Shown: positions 1 through 10,951 of the stretch, in pieces
How positions within the stretch are numbered: the stretch's first letter is position 1
Layout: each line of letters starts with the position of its first letter
DNA from: Meghimatium bilineatum
Lineage: Eukaryota; Mollusca; Gastropoda; Stylommatophora; Philomycidae
Direction of reading: 5' to 3'
Assembly (NCBI GenBank): GCA_034231615.1
Contig: CM067322.1
Location: 65,749,349 to 65,813,348, forward strand
Length of the DNA: 64,000 nucleotides
Made by a program: the position numbers and the translations under genes
Notes under the pieces: model-generated
The model's database searches: none
Seen by the model: only the letters and a program-made list of their open reading frames with translations
Told to the model about the DNA's origin: nothing

Positions 1-94
1 TATTTGTTTCCTTTAATAGTTCAATCCTACCACGCATATTGATAAAGGTATCAATATACCTTCAGATATTTATTTATCTGCTTGTATCTATATA

Positions 95-171
95 GTTCGT
101 CTCTGTTGCTGAGTTGCTATATTACTCTTTTTTTTTCACAAGAAATTGAATCTCTGTTTTTGACTGTAGAA
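95..171 (-). mobile_element. LINE C-terminal fragment
   Basis: On the - strand this reads STVK...SCEKKR, matching the tail of the LINE piece at 13600-13850 (STVKKSASSCEKRR). It is cut by the hAT MITE that starts at 172. Very short, so the call rests on that internal match. Confidence 0.4.
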
Positions 172-479
172 CAGGGGTGGGCAAACTACGGCCCTTCAGG
201 CCACATGCGGCCATTCATTGGATATTTTGCGGCCCTCAAAGACATTTTTAAATAAACAGACGATTGTCAAAAATGATTTTTTTCCCCATTAATATTACAC
301 AGAAATCCATTGGAATTTTAATTCGACTTTCTTATATATTATATATACAATGTTTTTTTCCCAATTTGACATCATTTATATATATATATATAGCCAAATA
401 TACATAATATTATATGCAGCCCTCCAATTGCTTTACAATTTCAATGCAGCCCTCTGCACAATAAGTTTGCCCATCCCTG
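172..479. mobile_element. hAT-type MITE with 8-bp target-site duplication
   Basis: A 308-bp element begins CAGGGGTGGGCAAACT and ends with its inverse AGTTTGCCCATCCCTG (one mismatch over 16 bp). It is flanked by a perfect 8-bp direct repeat CTGTAGAA at 164-171 and 480-487. The 8-bp duplication, CAGGG terminus and the GCGGCCC-type interior are typical of non-autonomous hAT elements. No coding capacity. It sits inside an older LINE fragment. Confidence 0.8.
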
Positions 480-534
480 CTGTAGAACATCATTTAGTTC
501 TGTTTAAAGCAGCATACTCTCAAGTTACAAAACA

Positions 535-905
535 ACAACAGGAAAGTGGAAATTTAGTGGAAACAGGGGTGTGGTCCTATAGGAGAATGCTGAGAGTATC
601 ATGGACAGCTACAATAACTAACAAAGAGGTGCTAAAATAGTCAAATGCAAGACAGGGGTTACTTAATAATATCAGAAAGAGAAAATCTTTATTTTTTAGA
701 TGTTAGGGAATCTAGAGAATATAAGTTACAACAGGTAAGATAGAAGGAAAGAGAGATTGAGGACAACAGTGCAAGAAAATATTAGATAATCTGTCATCAT
801 AGATGGCAAAGAGTCAGCAATAATCTTGATAAAAGATACTTAAAATAGAGAATTGTGGAGATCCATGATAGCCTACCCCATTCAGCATGACACCTGATGA
901 TGACT
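535..905 (+). mobile_element. LINE-T 3' tail
   Basis: Decayed frames read YRRMLRVSWTAT, TNKEVLK and further blocks that match the tails at 6725-7038, 27310-27722 and 35486-35875. The piece ends in CACCTGATGATGAC, the TGA-repeat tail seen in other copies. Several stops and frameshifts; 5' truncated. Confidence 0.65.
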
Positions 906-1128
906 CCAATGTATTATGATTTATGCCAAAAGCTTTCAGTGGTCTTTAGTTAAGCCATTGTTGTGCTTCTTTTGGCCACATTAAGAATGTAGTGATCCTC
1001 TACAGTTTGCTATAGAGGAGTATCATTGGTAGGTGATGAGCTAGCATATGTAGGGGATGAGCTAGCACATGACTTTCTCAACAAATCTGTAATTGCATCA
1101 GAATAGCATCATGGCTAGGGATACTAGC

Positions 1129-1229
1129 ACACTCAATGTTGCATTTAGTAACAACTGATTGGTACACTCGATGTTGCATTTAGTAACAACTGATTGGTAC
1201 ACTCGATGTTGCATTTAGTAACAACTAGC
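1129..1229. repeat. 35-bp tandem repeat, three units
   Basis: Units start at 1129, 1164 and 1199, each ACACTC(A/G)ATGTTGCATTTA followed by GTAACAACTGATTGGT. The units are nearly identical, so the expansion is recent. Non-coding. Confidence 0.85.
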
Positions 1230-1272
1230 TCTGTCAAGGATAGTGAATAGCATCCATAATCTTGTGATTATT

Positions 1273-1537
1273 TTTTCTTCTTCTGCATTTGATCTCAAAC
1301 ATCTGCAGATTAGCAGGATGTAATCAGAATGGAATGTGTTGTGCCATGGTTTAGTTTGGCTGCGCATCTCGGCCTGACACATCCAACTTTAGCATGGCTT
1401 CTGGATCACTTCGACTCTCTATGCACTATGGGATAGAACAACTAACTCCACCCCAAATCTCCATAACTGCCTCTTGTGATATGCATGGAAGGTAAAAATG
1501 TCATTATTCTTTGCTCCCCTTTTGGGCCCCAGAAACA
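1273..1537 (-). mobile_element. SINE A copy
   Basis: Full-length diverged copy. On the - strand it runs from the GGGCCC/GGGGAGCAAAGAAT head to a (GAA)n tail (TTCTTCTTCTGC at the left on +). It shares the AGCAGGATGTAATC core with about a dozen other copies in the window. Confidence 0.75.
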
Positions 1538-1641
1538 TACATACATTGTGATTATAATATGTAAATATAAACAATTATATAGTTAATGTGTCAAAATCTC
1601 AAACATATAATAACGTTCTTTTGTCAGTAAAAAAATATTAC

Positions 1642-1961
1642 ATTTCTTGGGCAACCTCAGATGCATCGACAAAAACTTCCTCCATCTCATCAGTTGAAGA
1701 AGAGGCGGCAGCTGCTTCTTTAATATGTCTTATGTCAGTCTCAAGTTGCATAATATGCTGCTGGAGATGGACAATCTGAGCTGATAGACATTTCTGCCTT
1801 CTGTACCACTCATACTGCTGGTAAATTATGAAAGCTGCCCCTGATCCTATTATTAAAGCACTTGATATAATGAATGCTTTTGATGATAAGAAACCTTCAC
1901 CATTCATGTTTGCTAGTAGTAGTGAGTTTTCAAATAATGATTTCTTGGAAGCAACTTTCAT
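1642..1961 (-). CDS. RMDN2/RMDN3 (PTPIP51)-like N-terminal exon with TM segment and FFAT-like motif
   Basis: Start: the ATG at 1961-1959 is immediately preceded in frame by TAA, so this Met is the true start of the frame. Seen in the 107-residue product: a hydrophobic segment at about residues 29-47 followed by basic residues (YRRQK), a heptad-like helix at 56-82, an alanine/serine linker, then acidic residues 91-95 and VFVDASE at 96-102. That last block fits the FFAT core (E-F-F-D-A-x-E) except at positions 1 and 3; FFAT motifs bind VAP proteins of the ER. Known: RMDN3/PTPIP51 and RMDN2 are outer-mitochondrial-membrane tethers with an N-terminal anchor, coiled coil, FFAT and a C-terminal TPR domain. 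Inferred: first coding exon, ending at the GT donor at 1641-1640 (AAT|GTAATA), with TPR exons left of the window. Alternatively the frame stops at TAA 1640-1638 and encodes a complete 107-residue membrane protein. Confidence 0.5.
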
Positions 1962-2070
1962 TTAAGACAACTGATGTTACAAGCTTTAAAAGCTGAAATA
2001 AAATAAAAGAATAGATATAAGTATAAAATCATGCATCTCAAAATACATACCAGAAGGACAAGGGGTATTG

Positions 2071-2640
2071 TATAGTGCAGAGGTGGGTAAAACAAAGCAT
2101 GTGGGCAAATCTGGTACGTCAAACTATTACTGGTTCATCAGGCTGATTAAAAATTACTATATGCACTGGCCCTTGAACTCATAACAAATCCCGAGTTGAA
2201 AGGCTCAAAAGGAATAGAGAATTGACCTCATTATACTTGGGTTCTCCATAAGTACTCACAACATAGCAGCATAATGCCTGCCAAGACTACCATCCAGAGC
2301 ATGTAACTATAGCTTTAAGCGATAATCTTTAGGGATCTCTTAAAAAATTCACTTACAAGCAAGACATCCCAACCCAGGATTGAACTTGTAACATCTTGAG
2401 CACAAAGTAAATGGATTACCCACTATGCAAGAGAGATCCCCAAATCACAAGCTATTGAAGTCAAACTAAAATGTGATGCTAAACCACGATAAGAAAGAAA
2501 TTATTGCATTGAACTATTGATGTTGTTTTTGATTATTGACAGTTGAGGTGACACAAAAAACTTTGACGATGAATGCAGCTAGTAATTTGATGTTTAAAAG
2601 CATTGTTTAAGTGTTTAGACAAATGTTACAACATCCCAGA
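2071..2640. mobile_element. Decayed hAT-like element, related to 60109-60560
   Basis: Begins GCAGAGGTGGG, like the CAGGGGTGGG ends of hAT elements. It shares several blocks in order with 60109-60560 (TTACTATATGCACT / TTACTATATACACT, CAAATCACAAGCTAT, AAAATGTGATG). The right end is not resolved. It is interrupted by a tRNA-like SINE at 2210-2445. Confidence 0.45.
2210..2445 (-). mobile_element. tRNA-like SINE D
   Basis: On the - strand it shows a box A-like TAGTGGGTAATCC and, downstream, a box B-like GTTCAATCC, the layout of a tRNA promoter. It splits the hAT-like element: the flanks CAAATC (left) and CAAATC (right) could be its target-site duplication. Single copy seen clearly here; 53660-53730 may hold a decayed relative. 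Confidence 0.45.
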
Positions 2641-2649
2641 CATATTGGC

Positions 2650-2999
2650 CGTTTTTAAAAGCTACTAGCCATGAAAGTTATTTTTGGCCATTTTTGAAAA
2701 CATATCTACTTTCCAATAATTTCTTGTTTAATTTTGGCTACAAATTATGTGGTAGTTTCTTTCGTGGATATGGACTAATTTATAAACAGTGCCTATTCTA
2801 TTCATGTGTAAATGTAGAAGGAAGAGTGCACATTACAAGCATGTATTTGATAATAGTTCTCTCATGATATCTAAGTGGAAGCTTTGTTACTATCATCATC
2901 AAACGTATAACAATTCAGTGTCGTAGAGGTGTCACTCTGGAAACATCACTACAAAAATTTTGTCATGCCTCTCTATTATCAGTTCTTTGTTTGAGTGTA
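2650..2999. other. Non-coding, nothing recognised
   Basis: AT-rich DNA with short frames only and no recognisable repeat terminus. Confidence 0.5.
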
Positions 3000-3430
3000 A
3001 AGAATCTTAATCCTGTCCAGTCTTTAATATTATCAATCCATACTTTCCTCTGACCTCCCCTTCTTCCCCCTCAAGTGTTCCCTTCAAGATATTTTTGGAA
3101 AAAGAATCGTGCCTCATCAAGTGGCCAAACCACACAAATTTATGATATTTCACCACTGCCATGAGATGTTTTTGTTAGCCTGCAAGAGTATTTAATTTGT
3201 TCCTCATGTTTAAGTTTGTTTTATGTTTGGTATAATGGATACGTAATATTCTTCTGTAGCATTTGTTTACAAAAGCCTGCATTCTCCTCTCAATTTCTGC
3301 TGTATTTGTCCAGCTCTTACATCCGTATAAAAAGAATAGGTATTATTAGAGATTTATATAGGTTTATTTTTACTGCTGTACTTATTTTGATCTTCCTACA
3401 GTGAGACCTGATACAAACAATAAGGACATA
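3000..3430 (-). mobile_element. LINE RT C-terminal tail
   Basis: On the - strand, broken frames spell the usual non-LTR tail: a Y-T-D-V-R-A region, ENKC-like block, WFGH-like block (CGLATR), then GGKKGRSEESMD where intact copies have GGRRRGRQRK-W-D. Many stops; an old copy. Confidence 0.5.
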
Positions 3431-4189
3431 TATTTTCATGGTACCAAAAAGCACTAGATAATAATTTAACTGAAAATTAATTACTACATAGTGAAAAGTA
3501 AGATGTATAATTTTACTAAGCACAAAACCTTTAAGTACCATCATTGCCTTCTTGTCTAAAGAAATATCAGACTATCAAAATAGCATTTGAATAAAGTTAG
3601 CACTAACATAACTTTCATTGTGAAATGAATAAATGTTTAATTAGAGAGAGGTAATACAAGTTTATAGAAAAGTAGTATTCTTGAGAATTCAGCATGTTTT
3701 TAGTAGTTTATATACAACTTTTACATTTTACAATTTTTTTTAAACAACCATTTGGCCATAAACATTTGCAGCCATCTGGCAACTCTGCAACGTCCTTTGG
3801 AACTTCAAGACTACAACTAAAATTGCAAATAAGCAAAGGAAGTTGAAACCATAAAGAAAAAAAATTGGTGAAAATGCAGTATAGCTCTCAGTTGGGCTAT
3901 AAATAGCATTAATGTCACGGATTTCCCTTGAAAAACCAATCATATCGATTCACACCTTTGACAAGAATTCTTAGAGAATTAATTATTAATTCTAAACACT
4001 AATTCTAATCCTTTTAACCCATTCCCCCAAAAAATCTATAACCTTACGCAACTTATCTAACACTGCAAAGGTTAGGTAATACCTCGAAAGTACAACAAAG
4101 GTCACAATGGAGACCTATACTGCATTTTGGCCAAAAAATCTATGAATACAATTACTATGATTTACTAATAATATAAAATATGGAAGAGA
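3431..4189. other. Non-coding, nothing recognised
   Basis: AT-rich. The hydrophobic frames here (for example 3317-3544 and 3740-3943 on -) show no start context, domain or splice support and look like chance. Confidence 0.5.
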
Positions 4190-4457
4190 TTTCTTCTTCA
4201 ATGTTCATCTTCAAGTTCCTACAATTTAGCAGGATGTAATCTGGAGAACAGAATACGCTGTGTCGTGGTTTACAGCTTGGTTGCTAAAATTGCATCATTT
4301 GGCCTAGCACATCCGACTTAGCACATGTACTGGATCACTTTGATCTTTCATGGGAGGGGGCAGCCAACTCAACCTCAAAACTTATTAGCTGCCTTATATG
4401 ACACACATATGGTGGGTAATGATGTTGCTATTTTTTTCTCCTCTTTTTGGCAACACA
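4190..4457 (-). mobile_element. SINE A copy
   Basis: Diverged full-length copy with the TTCTTCTTCA end at the left (its (GAA)n tail on -), the TAGCAGGATGTAATC core and a CTCCTCTTTTTGGCAACA head at the right. Confidence 0.7.
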
Positions 4458-4489
4458 TGAAGCCTATATAATTAATTTTTGCTTTTAAA

Positions 4490-5705
4490 TATGCTAATTA
4501 GCTGTCATTTTTTTAATAGTAATTCGTTGTGCATGCTTCTGAAAATTACATAAATGGAATCAACAGGTGCGTCTTCTTCGTGAACAAAGAAAATGTATTC
4601 TTTGTGTGTTCCACCATTGAAAATAACAAAGATAATTTAGAAAGTATCAGCTTGGCTACATTTTGTCATCACAAGTTTAATTTATATTTTCCTATATGTT
4701 TCATGTTAATTATTTTGAAGTCTAATTAATTAGAAAAAAATATATAACCTTTCAGACTTGATGTAGGTATCGTTGATTTGCAATTTTTAATTAGAAATTG
4801 TAATTTTTAATTAGAAATTGTAATTTCTAATTATAATATTTTTAATGATGTAGTATGTAGCATTATTTTGAAAATTTTGTCCAACTTGGACTTGACCAAG
4901 TACCTTGAAACAGTAAATTTGTTCGGAATAAATTGTAGCTTGGATATCTGGGATTAGCATTTTGGAAAATTTTGTTTAGGCTATAAATTTCTTGTGACAG
5001 GGTTTAAAATAGTGAAGGCATCATTTTACTTGTCTGAAACTAAATTTATTAAGTTCAGTAACCATTTTACTTTTTAAATATGTAGCTTTTAAGAGAGTAA
5101 AACAATGCCCAAACCAGCAGTTAATTTTTTAAAGCATCAACATTTCTTTAAATTATGCAAATTAGCCAACATTTTAAATATTAATTAGTTAAATCTGTAA
5201 ATCTGAGAATCACAGCAAATGTGATCAACAGATGCGTCTTGTCTTTGTGAAAACAAAAATATATAGTTTCTGTAGTATTTTATTATGTTTAATAGATATA
5301 TGATTTATTTCATTATAATTATGCTAATTAGCCACCATTTTGAATATCAATTAGTTCTGTGTCCATCTGAAATTATAGAAATGTGATCAACATAAGCGTC
5401 TTGTCTCCGCACACACAAAAATGTATAGTTTGTATATTGTATTATTGAAAATAGCAAAGATAATTCAAAAATTATCAGCTTGACTATATTATGTGATCAC
5501 AAGTTTTATTTATATTTTCCTTTATGTTTCATGTAAATTATTTTGATGTCAAATTCATTAGAAAATAATTCATAACATTTTTCAGAATTGACGTACAGTC
5601 TTGGTTGAGGTATCGTTGAATTGCAATTTTTAAGGGCTATCTAACTATATTGTTTGCAATTATGTAGGACTATTTTGAAAATTTTGTCCAAGTACCTATG
5701 AACAT
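4490..5705. repeat. Degenerate AT-rich higher-order duplication
   Basis: Block 4490-4915 recurs at 5325-5705, with a shorter third piece at 5150-5300. Shared landmarks in order: TGCTAATTAGC, ATCAACA-AGCGTCTT, GAAAATA-CAAAGATAATT, ATCACAAGTTT, GGTATCGTTGA, ATTTTGAAAATTTTGTCCAA. Copies have diverged by point changes and small indels. No coding signal. Confidence 0.65.
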
Positions 5706-5724
5706 GTTGAGCAGAACCACCTAG

Positions 5725-6139
5725 GGCTGAAGTACATTATAGTTCTCCGCTGTGACCTTTGCTCTAGTTTCGATGTGTTTTCTGACCTTTGTTGTGTCAT
5801 TTGGCAAGCTTACGGGTAAGTACTTAGAGTAAGGTTAGGATTAGAAATAATATTTCTAATGTGTGCGCGCACCTCACTCCGTGTATAACGGGCAGAAATA
5901 CTGTTCGCTCACCACAAATAATAGGAAATTGTAAAAAATGTGTAAATTGTAAAACAAACAGATTATGCATAAGTTCGTCTGTGTCTAGAGTTGAACTGTG
6001 GTATTGTCGGGATGTGACGTCACGGCAGCCATTATTTTGATTGGTTACAAGGGAATCCATGACGTTAGATAGTTAAAATTGTCAACAGTGTGCTATAAGT
6101 ATAAGCACAGCAGAGAACTATTTTGTACTTTCACCCCAC
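5725..6139. mobile_element. 415-bp MITE with inverted ends and CTAG flanks
   Basis: The left end GGCTGAAGTACATTATAGTT continues CTCCGCTGTG. The inverse of the right end reads GTGGGGTGAAAGTAC, AAAATAGTTCTCTGCTGTG. Aligned, they form imperfect terminal inverted repeats of about 37 bp. CTAG sits at both outer edges (721-724 and 6140-6143), a possible 4-bp target duplication. No transposase. The superfamily is not certain. Confidence 0.6.
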
Positions 6140-6149
6140 CTAGGACTAT

Positions 6150-6720
6150 GGCTAGGCCTAACTATCAATTATCATCTATGGCTATGACTCAGGACTGAGT
6201 ATGACTATGATTCATGACTTATATGGTATGGTTGTTGTCAGAATATGATAAATATGCCTATACTGGATCATGAATGGACCTAAAGCTACAGTTTAAGTTA
6301 TGATACAATCATTAGGCCTGGCCTATGCTACTTACTAGTTACTTAACTAAGTCCTAAGAAGTTACTTAACTTACCCCCTCGCATAATTTAAATTTGACAT
6401 CCATGAATTATTACTTGATTGCTATTATTGTACAGTCAGACATTGGATGCATTTTGATTTTTGGATGCCATGGTGAAAATCGAAACATCGGTATCGTCTT
6501 GTAGGCCAAGGAGTAAAAAAGGCCTAATTATGACATAGCAAAGCTGAAATGGAGAGAGATGGAATCATTCTGTGAAACTAACTAACTGCTCTAAGTTATG
6601 ATGATACAACACAAAGTTATCTTCTACGTTGGAGCACGGTTTGGTCAGCACTCAGCAGGCGTTAATTCTCATCTTCGTTTTTTATTCTTTCGCTCGCTTG
6701 GAATATATTTTTTATTTGAA
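6150..6720. other. Non-coding, nothing recognised
   Basis: Low-complexity stretch with repeated ATGACT/CTATGACT words around 6170-6240; otherwise featureless. Confidence 0.45.
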
Positions 6721-6724
6721 GTTC

Positions 6725-7038
6725 TATAAACTTGCCAGAAAAACTAATGTAGAGGTGTTAAAAGAGTTAAATGCGAAACGGACCTTAATCAACAATATAA
6801 GAAAAAGGCAATCTTCTTTTTTTGGCCACTTCATGAGACAGGCAGGTTTAGAGAACATAATCACAACAGGCAAGATTGAAGGCACCAGAGACAGAGGGCG
6901 ACAACGTGAGAAAATATTAGACAGTTTGACAACCTAGCACGGCAAAGAAACAACAACGACTTTGATACATAATACTGTGGACAGAGAGCTGTGGAGAGCC
7001 ATGACCGCCTACGCCACCCGGCATGGCACCTGATGATG
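6725..7038 (+). mobile_element. LINE-T 3' tail, well preserved
   Basis: Open until 6937: ARKTNVEVLKELNAKRTL, INNIRKRQSSFFGHFMRQ, GLENIITTGKIEGTRDRGRQ. After a stop the same reading gives WRAMTAYATRHGT and ends GGCACCTGATGATGATGAT. This is the C-terminal tail of a non-LTR RT (FFGH, GK-EG-R-RGRQR blocks). It is nearly identical to the - strand copy at 44238-44560. Confidence 0.75.
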
Positions 7039-7044
7039 ATGATA

Positions 7045-7545
7045 AACTTGACTGAATTCTCATTTTAGCTTGTTTGTAATTTGTTCAGATGTTAATATTT
7101 TTCTCATGTCATTGAAAGTGCTTTTAGCCATTAATATTCTTCTTTTAATTTCTGTTTTACATCTGCCATCATTTGTGACTATGTGTCCAAGATATTCATA
7201 ATGATCTACTTGTAGTTTCTCTCAATGTATTTTTATACCAATTCTTCTGTGACTTTGCTGATTATCATGGTTTTTTTTTTTTTAATGTTTATATCCAGTC
7301 CATATTCTTTTTTGATGTATGCACTTGATCTATTATTCTTTGTAGTTCATGTCCGCTTGTTATCAAATGTGACACCGAGATATGTGGGTTGTTTGTCATC
7401 TTTCAGAAGCTTTCCATTTATCTTGATGTCACCAGCTTTTTGTTTTGGTGAGAAAGTAAAGAGAATAGTGCTGCACATATCTGATAATGTTAGTCCGTCG
7501 TAATCGACCATGACCAAAAACTCAACCATAATAGTAATAAATAAG
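7045..7545 (-). mobile_element. Two LINE RT fragments, - strand
   Basis: 7045-7320 (-) reads in shifted frames YEYLGHIVTNDGRCKTEIKRR and NDM-KILTS, the block also seen at 35100 (+). 7347-7529 (-) reads FTFSPKQKAGDIKINGK and PTYLGVTFDNK, the thumb region of a Jockey/I-type RT. Both are broken by frameshifts. Confidence 0.6.
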
Positions 7546-7619
7546 TAATTACAATAATTATAAAAAAATAATAAAGATAATAGTGCGTTTTTAAATGACT
7601 AACAAGTCCAATGTGCGCA

Positions 7620-9010
7620 CAAAATGTTCTACAGTAATGACAACTGTAGAGAGTGTCTATGGGACGTTGAGATGTTTCTGTTTTCTTTTCTACGTGCCCG
7701 CTTCTGTCTTGAAGTCTCTTGCCTGGTCTCTTCCGCCACTAGTGCTCTCGTTCTAAATCTGTAACGTCATGCTGTTCTATCCTGAGCGAGACTCTCCCAA
7801 GCGCCTACGTCAATTTTAAGATGTCTCAGTGATGACTTGAGCGTGTCTTTGAAGCGCCTTTTCTGTCCACCAGCTTTTCGAATTCCTGCTTTTAGTGCTC
7901 CATAAATATATTTGTTTTGACAGACGCGAGTCCTTCATACCCACAAGATGACCTGCCAAGCGTGCTTGCGCCTTCATAGGTAATATGTAGATGCTTATTG
8001 AGGTTGATTTTTCAAAGACCTCGTAGTTTGGTACTTTGTTACACCAATGGTTGTTTAGTAATTTACGTAGGCAGGTAAAATGGAAATGATTTAATTTTCT
8101 TGCATGTCTAAGCATACACTGTCCACGTTTCGCAGGCGTATAGTTGGGTTGGTATAACAGCAGCATGATATACTTGTAGTTTGGTGGTTGTTCTTACACC
8201 TCTTCTGCCCCATACATTGTTGCGTAATCTACCAAATACGATCTATCTGCACGTATCTATGTTGATGTTGACACACAATGTGTTTGCTCGTGTGGTTAAG
8301 ATATCTATAGCTCTCTGTACCTGTTTGGTGGCCACTGGCGCATGTTACGAAAGGGGCCTATTACCAAGTCATCAGCATACACTGCCACTTTTGTTACATG
8401 TGGTAGCTCAGTAACTAGATCATTGGTGTAGACAAGAAACAGTGTGGGGACAATATTCCTCCATGTGGTACTACATGGCGAAGTAGAACTTTCCTGCTTT
8501 TGTAACCATCTAGTTGTATTTTCTAACCATCTAGTTGTATTCTATCTCCTCTTTCCAAACCTTGTCAAAAGCTTTCATCGGGTCTATCTACACTGCTAGA
8601 AGCAGTTTCTTACCCTGAAATGTTAAGCACCCTCTATCTCTTGAGAAAGGTAAATTGCCCGATCTTCAGTACAGTGGCATTGTCAGAAGCCTACCTGTTG
8701 TGATATAATAAGGTTTTTGCTTTGGAGGTACCACTACAGCTTAAGGTGATAATACACTCCATAGTTTTGCATATACAATTTGTGAGATTGATTGGTTTGT
8801 AGTTGAAGACTGTGGTGCCGTCTTTTCCTGATTTCGGGATTGGTATAATGATTAGAAAGACAAATAATGGAAGTCTGGGCGAGGAGAATTTTAATCCGCT
8901 CAATACTTCAAAAGAATTTTCTGGGTTTTGTTTCGAAAGTAAATTGTAGGAAACAATTTCAAATGTTTCAACGTCAAGAGCGAATATTCCTGGATTTGTT
9001 AAAACTTCCA
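7620..9010 (-). mobile_element. LINE reverse transcriptase, 5'-truncated and decayed
   Basis: Read right to left: IIPIPKSGKDGTTVFNYKPI then LTNCICKTME (RT fingers) near 8760-8860; VYADDLVIGP (catalytic Y-A-D-D) near 8350-8380; HARKLNHFHFTCLRKLLNNH (thumb/tail) near 8080; LWSTKSRNSKSWWTEKALQR; then WESLAQDRTA near 7780. The order finger-palm-thumb-tail is that of a Jockey/I-clade non-LTR RT. Frameshifts at several points, so inactive. Confidence 0.7.
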
Positions 9011-9182
9011 GTTTCAATTTAAACCGTTCGGCGCCCATTTGTATGTTACAATTATTAATTTGCCATTTGCAACAGTGACTACATGATCTCGTGCTCTAGC
9101 TCATAGTTATATAATAGTCTTAATAATAGTGTTATATTTTATATTGTTTATGGTTGATTCACTGGAATAACTTTGTTTTACA

Positions 9183-10701
9183 ATGCCTAAAGTTTCTAAT
9201 TCTAATGGTGCAAAGTTGCGTAAATTTGTGCAGGAATTTGGTTCAAAAGTATTTAGTACCGATGGAGAAATATTGTACTGTACACTGTGTGAGGTCAAGG
9301 TTACAGCTGGAAAACGGTTTAATTTGCAACAACATTGCAATACTTCTAAACATATGAAATGTTTAAGTAGACTTTCTAAAATGGAAGGAAGACAAAGTTT
9401 ATTACTTGAAAAATGTTCTGCTACTTCCTCTTCTTCTTCGGGAAACACAGAGACCGGTTTTTATAAAGATTTGTGTCATATGATGGTTTCATCAAATATC
9501 CCTTTAAATAAATTGCAAAATCAATATTTCCGACAATTTCTGGAGAAATACACTAGCCATCCTATCCCAGATGAATCTACTTTAAGGAAGAATTTTCTCT
9601 CCAAATGTTATGAGGACATGTTAAATAAAATTATAAATTCTATTGCAGATAACAAGATATGGGTTTCCTTAGACGAGACTACTGATGTAGATGGCAGGTT
9701 TGTCGCAAATGTTATAGTTGGAACTTTAAAAGGAGATCAACCAGGAGGAAAAATTTGTCCTTAACTGTGAAGTTCTTGAAAGAACAAATCATACCTCCAT
9801 AGCTGTTCTATTTGATAATTCCATGAAGCTGTTGTGGCCAAATGGAATAGAAAGAAATAATATCCTTCTATTAATAACAGATGCTGCTCCCTATATGAAA
9901 AAGGCTGCTAAAGGACTTCAAATTCTCTACCCGAAATTGATCCATATTACTTGCCTTGCTCATGCACTGCATCGAGTTGCTGAGGAAGTTCGAGGTAATT
10001 TTCCTGATGTGGACAAGCTTATTTCAAATGGGAAAAAAATATTCATCAAGGCTCCTCTTCGAGTACAAAAATTCAAAGAAGAAGCTCCTCAACTACCACT
10101 TCCTCCACAACCTATCCTTACACGTTGGGGTACATGGCTGGACGCTGTAAAGTATTACTGTGACAACTATTCAACACTAATTAAAATATTTAATGCCCTA
10201 GACAAAGACGACGCAACATCAATACAAGCAGTGCAAAGCTTATTTTCTACCAGACTATCACAAAATCTGACTTATATAAAGTCAAACTTATCGGCAATTT
10301 CAAAAGCAATAAAACGTTTGGAAAGCGAAGGGACTGCACTTTATGATGCATTAGATATTGTGAAACAAATTCAAACAGAAATAAATGGATCACGTGGTGA
10401 AGTAAGCAACAGGATTAAAGTAAAATTAGAAAGTGTTCTTCATAGAAATTCTGGTTATTTCTCATTGTGCAAAATTGCAGACATACTTAGTGGTAAACAT
10501 GCAACATTTCACGAGGATGAACCTGAACTTTCAGCAAATGATCTGACATTATTTAGATTTGCCCCTGTGACATCATGTGATGTAGAACGAAGTTTTTCAA
10601 AATCTAAAACAATTCTCAGTGACAATCTACGATCGTTCAAATTTGAAATTCTAAAAATGCATGTTGTTGTCGGTTGCAATTGTACAAACAATGAAAACTG
10701 A
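9183..10701 (+). pseudogene. CGGBP1-like hAT transposase broken by one frameshift
   Basis: What it was: a DNA-cutting transposase of the hAT superfamily. Two open blocks (9183-9764 and 9754-10701 in the next frame) join if one A is removed from the A5 run at 9749-9753. N-terminal zinc finger Y-C-x2-C...H-x5-H at about 9276-9350, like CGGBP1/BED fingers. First catalytic Asp in SLDETTDVDGR (about 9672), second in LLITDAAPYMKKA (about 9878), the C-L-A-H motif in ITCLAHALHR (about 9952), and the C-terminal hAT dimerisation signature TSCDVERSFSKSKTIL (about 10570). Total about 505 residues, a plausible full length for CGGBP1-like hAT. Only one frameshift separates it from an open frame, so it is among the younger DNA transposons here. 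No matching 5' terminal repeat was found. Confidence 0.85.
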
Positions 10702-10951
10702 GGAATAAATGTGGTAAGTGTTTTTATACATGCTTTGTTAAGTATTACTACTATGTAGGTACTACGACTGCTATGTAATGCGTAAAACATGCAAACAATA
10801 ATAATTTGCGTTTTTTTTGGGTTCATAAATGCGAAAAACCTTATGGTCATATTTCGGCATATTTAGCATATTTTAGGTCATATTTTGCCTTTTTTAGGTC
10901 ATATTTGCATGTCATATTTCAGGATTTTTAGGTCATAAAAATCCGAGCCCT
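10702..10951 (+). mobile_element. 3' end of the hAT element
   Basis: After the stop, repeated TAGGTCATATTT words (10860-10940) lead to AAAAATCCGAGCCCTA. Sub-terminal copies of a short transposase-site-like word followed by a GGGCTC-type end are expected at a hAT 3' terminus. The tandem array starts at once after it. Confidence 0.5.

Noticed and set aside
9183..9764. First hAT block as an independent host zinc-finger gene
   Set aside because: The next frame continues the same transposase after a 1-base shift, with the remaining hAT motifs in order.
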